Assembly (NCBI GenBank): GCA_022827045.1 | Contig: JAJDTQ010000103.1 | Span: forward strand, 1 to 9,949 | Length of the DNA: 9,949 bases | Origin: Candidatus Binatia bacterium | GTDB lineage: Bacteria > Desulfobacterota_B > Binatia > UBA9968 > JAJDTQ01 | Direction of reading: 5' to 3' | Shown: piece by piece, positions 8,853 through 9,949 of the stretch | Position numbering within the stretch: position 1 is the stretch's first letter | Layout of the letters: the number at the start of each line of letters is the position of its first letter | Notes under the pieces: generated by a model | Databases searched by the model: none | What the model was told of the DNA's origin: nothing | Seen by the model: the letters and a program-made list of their open reading frames with translations, nothing else | Position numbers and translations under genes: made by a program

Positions 8853-9884
8853 ATGATCATCGACTTTCAAAGCCACATTTTCCCCGAGCGTTACATGGAG
8901 ACCATGGAGCGGCGGGACGGCGCCGTGATCCTGGAGGAGCCTGACCCCTACAGCGGCATGGCCTACCTCTACGACAAGGCCCTGGGCTGCCGCATCAACA
9001 CGGCGATTTTCAAGGGCCGCAACGTCGAGCAGCGGCTGGAGCACATGGACCGTGAGGGGGTAGACGTGCAGGTGGTGAGCATCCCGGCGCCCGGCGCCGA
9101 CCGCTACGAGCCGGATGACGCCGTGGCCATGGCCCGGGTGGCCAACGACGAGCTGGCCGCCATTTGCAACCGGCATCCGGACCGCTTCGTGGGGCTCGCG
9201 ACCCTGCCCACGGCCTCCATCGAGGCTTCGCTGGAGGAGCTGGAGCGGGCCTACCACGAGCTCGGGCTGCGCGGGTTCGGCTGCTTCACCAACCTCAACG
9301 GCCGGCCGCTGGACGACGAGGTTTTCTTCCCCATCTACGAGAAACTGGCGGAGTACGGGTTGCCGGTGTATCTCCATCCCACCGCGCCGCTCGCCACCGA
9401 GGCCGTGGGCCTCGATATCATGCCGATCCTGATCTATGGCTGGGCCTTCGACAGCACCGTCGCCATGACCCGGCTGGTGTACGGCCGCGTCATCGAGCGC
9501 TTCCCCACGCTGCCATTCGTGGTGGCCGACGTCGGCGGCGTGCTGGCGTTTTTCGGGCAGCGCGCCATCAACATCTACACCGGCCGCACCGACGAGATGC
9601 GGGAGCGTTACGGCCTCAAGGAGAACCCGCTGGATTCATTCCGTAGGTTCTTCGTGGACACCGCGGACCATCCGGCCAACACGCTCAAGTGCGTCATGGA
9701 TTTTTTCGGCCCCGAGCAGATGGTTTTCGGGACCAACTACCCCTACGGGCCGGAAGACGGCTGCCGCTTCATCCAGAACAGCCTCAAGGCCCTCGACGGC
9801 CTAGGCCTCGAGCCGGAAGCGAAGGAGCAGGTACTCGGCGGTAATGCTGCCAGGATCCTGGGCATCGAGGAGCGGCGCTCCTGA
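8853..9884 (+). CDS. Amidohydrolase-2 (ACMSD-like) family protein with altered metal site
   Basis: A 343-residue TIM-barrel protein of the amidohydrolase-2 family, which includes ACMS decarboxylase and related metal-dependent decarboxylases and hydrolases. Family landmarks are all present: the N-terminal IDFQSHIFP, RLEHMDREGVDVQVVS, NDELAAICNRHPDRFVGLATLP, LPVYLHPTAP (His175), LPFVVADVGG, FFVDT, and the C-terminal VFGTNYPYG followed by GGNAARILG. Three sites normally used for metal or catalysis are changed: the first His of DxHxH is Gln6, the His of HxGG is Asp226, and the Asp of GTDYP is Asn295. His8 and His175 remain. Each change is one base from the expected codon. It may bind a different metal, use different chemistry or be non-enzymatic; the substrate cannot be inferred. 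ATG 8853 lies 31 nt after the zinc-ribbon gene and has no clear Shine-Dalgarno. Confidence 0.88.
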   Translation: MIIDFQSHIFPERYMETMERRDGAVILEEPDPYSGMAYLYDKALGCRINTAIFKGRNVEQRLEHMDREGVDVQVVSIPAPGADRYEPDDAVAMARVANDELAAICNRHPDRFVGLATLPTASIEASLEELERAYHELGLRGFGCFTNLNGRPLDDEVFFPIYEKLAEYGLPVYLHPTAPLATEAVGLDIMPILIYGWAFDSTVAMTRLVYGRVIERFPTLPFVVADVGGVLAFFGQRAINIYTGRTDEMRERYGLKENPLDSFRRFFVDTADHPANTLKCVMDFFGPEQMVFGTNYPYGPEDGCRFIQNSLKALDGLGLEPEAKEQVLGGNAARILGIEERRS

Positions 9885-9914
9885 CGGCCAGTAGATGGAG
9901 AATGGAATCGGGGC

Positions 9915-9946
9915 GTCCTTCGACTTCGCTTCGTTACGCTCAGGGC
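9915..9946 (+). repeat. Dispersed intergenic repeat, copy 2
   Basis: GTCCTTCGACTTCGCTTCG (9915-9933) and the following 13 bases match the reverse complement of 4755-4786 at 29 of 32 positions. It starts 30 nt after the amidohydrolase stop and may continue past the window edge. The two copies are in opposite orientation and both lie just downstream of a gene, as expected for a genome-wide intergenic repeat family. Confidence 0.7.
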
Positions 9947-9949
9947 AGG

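Noticed and set aside
6956..8860. 634-codon open frame on the minus strand opposite the EF-G-like gene
   Set aside because: Low-complexity His/Leu/Gly/Arg composition, antisense to a clear EF-G family gene; a codon-bias shadow.

Overview
This is a GC-rich, gene-dense bacterial chromosome segment made mostly of housekeeping genes. Codon use and protein flavour suggest a deltaproteobacterial or Tectomicrobia-like lineage; this is an impression from the sequence and was not tested by search. No CRISPR array, insertion sequence, integrase or phage gene was seen.

Layout. The minus-strand unit on the left has a tRNA-Leu(CAG) (1245-1332) behind a good TTGACA promoter, followed by a long-chain polyprenyl diphosphate synthase (115-1050). 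Everything to the right is on the plus strand: a small degenerate receiver-like protein (1441-1887), valyl-tRNA synthetase valS (1971-4702, split by an apparent one-base deletion near 3400), a repeat-bearing gap, biotin protein ligase birA without a DNA-binding domain (4802-5653), type III pantothenate kinase coaX (5654-6448), an EF-G-like translational GTPase (6497-8578), a 71-residue zinc-ribbon protein (8606-8821) and an amidohydrolase-2 family protein (8853-9884).

How the genes fit together. tRNA-Leu, ValS and the EF-G-like GTPase serve translation. BirA and CoaX are directly abutting cofactor genes (biotin attachment, coenzyme A). The polyprenyl synthase supplies the side chain of quinones or the undecaprenyl-type carrier. 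birA, coaX and the GTPase gene are closely packed and probably co-transcribed.

Most worth a second look: an amidohydrolase that has lost three expected metal-site or catalytic residues (Q6, D226, N295); an EF-G paralogue with Phe in place of the GTPase His and a non-canonical switch I; the valS frameshift; a 20-codon ORF with an ideal Shine-Dalgarno bridging coaX and the GTPase gene; a perfect-phase 16-bp tandem repeat between divergent genes; a strong hairpin in the valS leader; and a dispersed repeat present twice in opposite orientation. I found no clearly new multi-gene system; the unusual signals lie mostly within individual proteins and intergenic regions.
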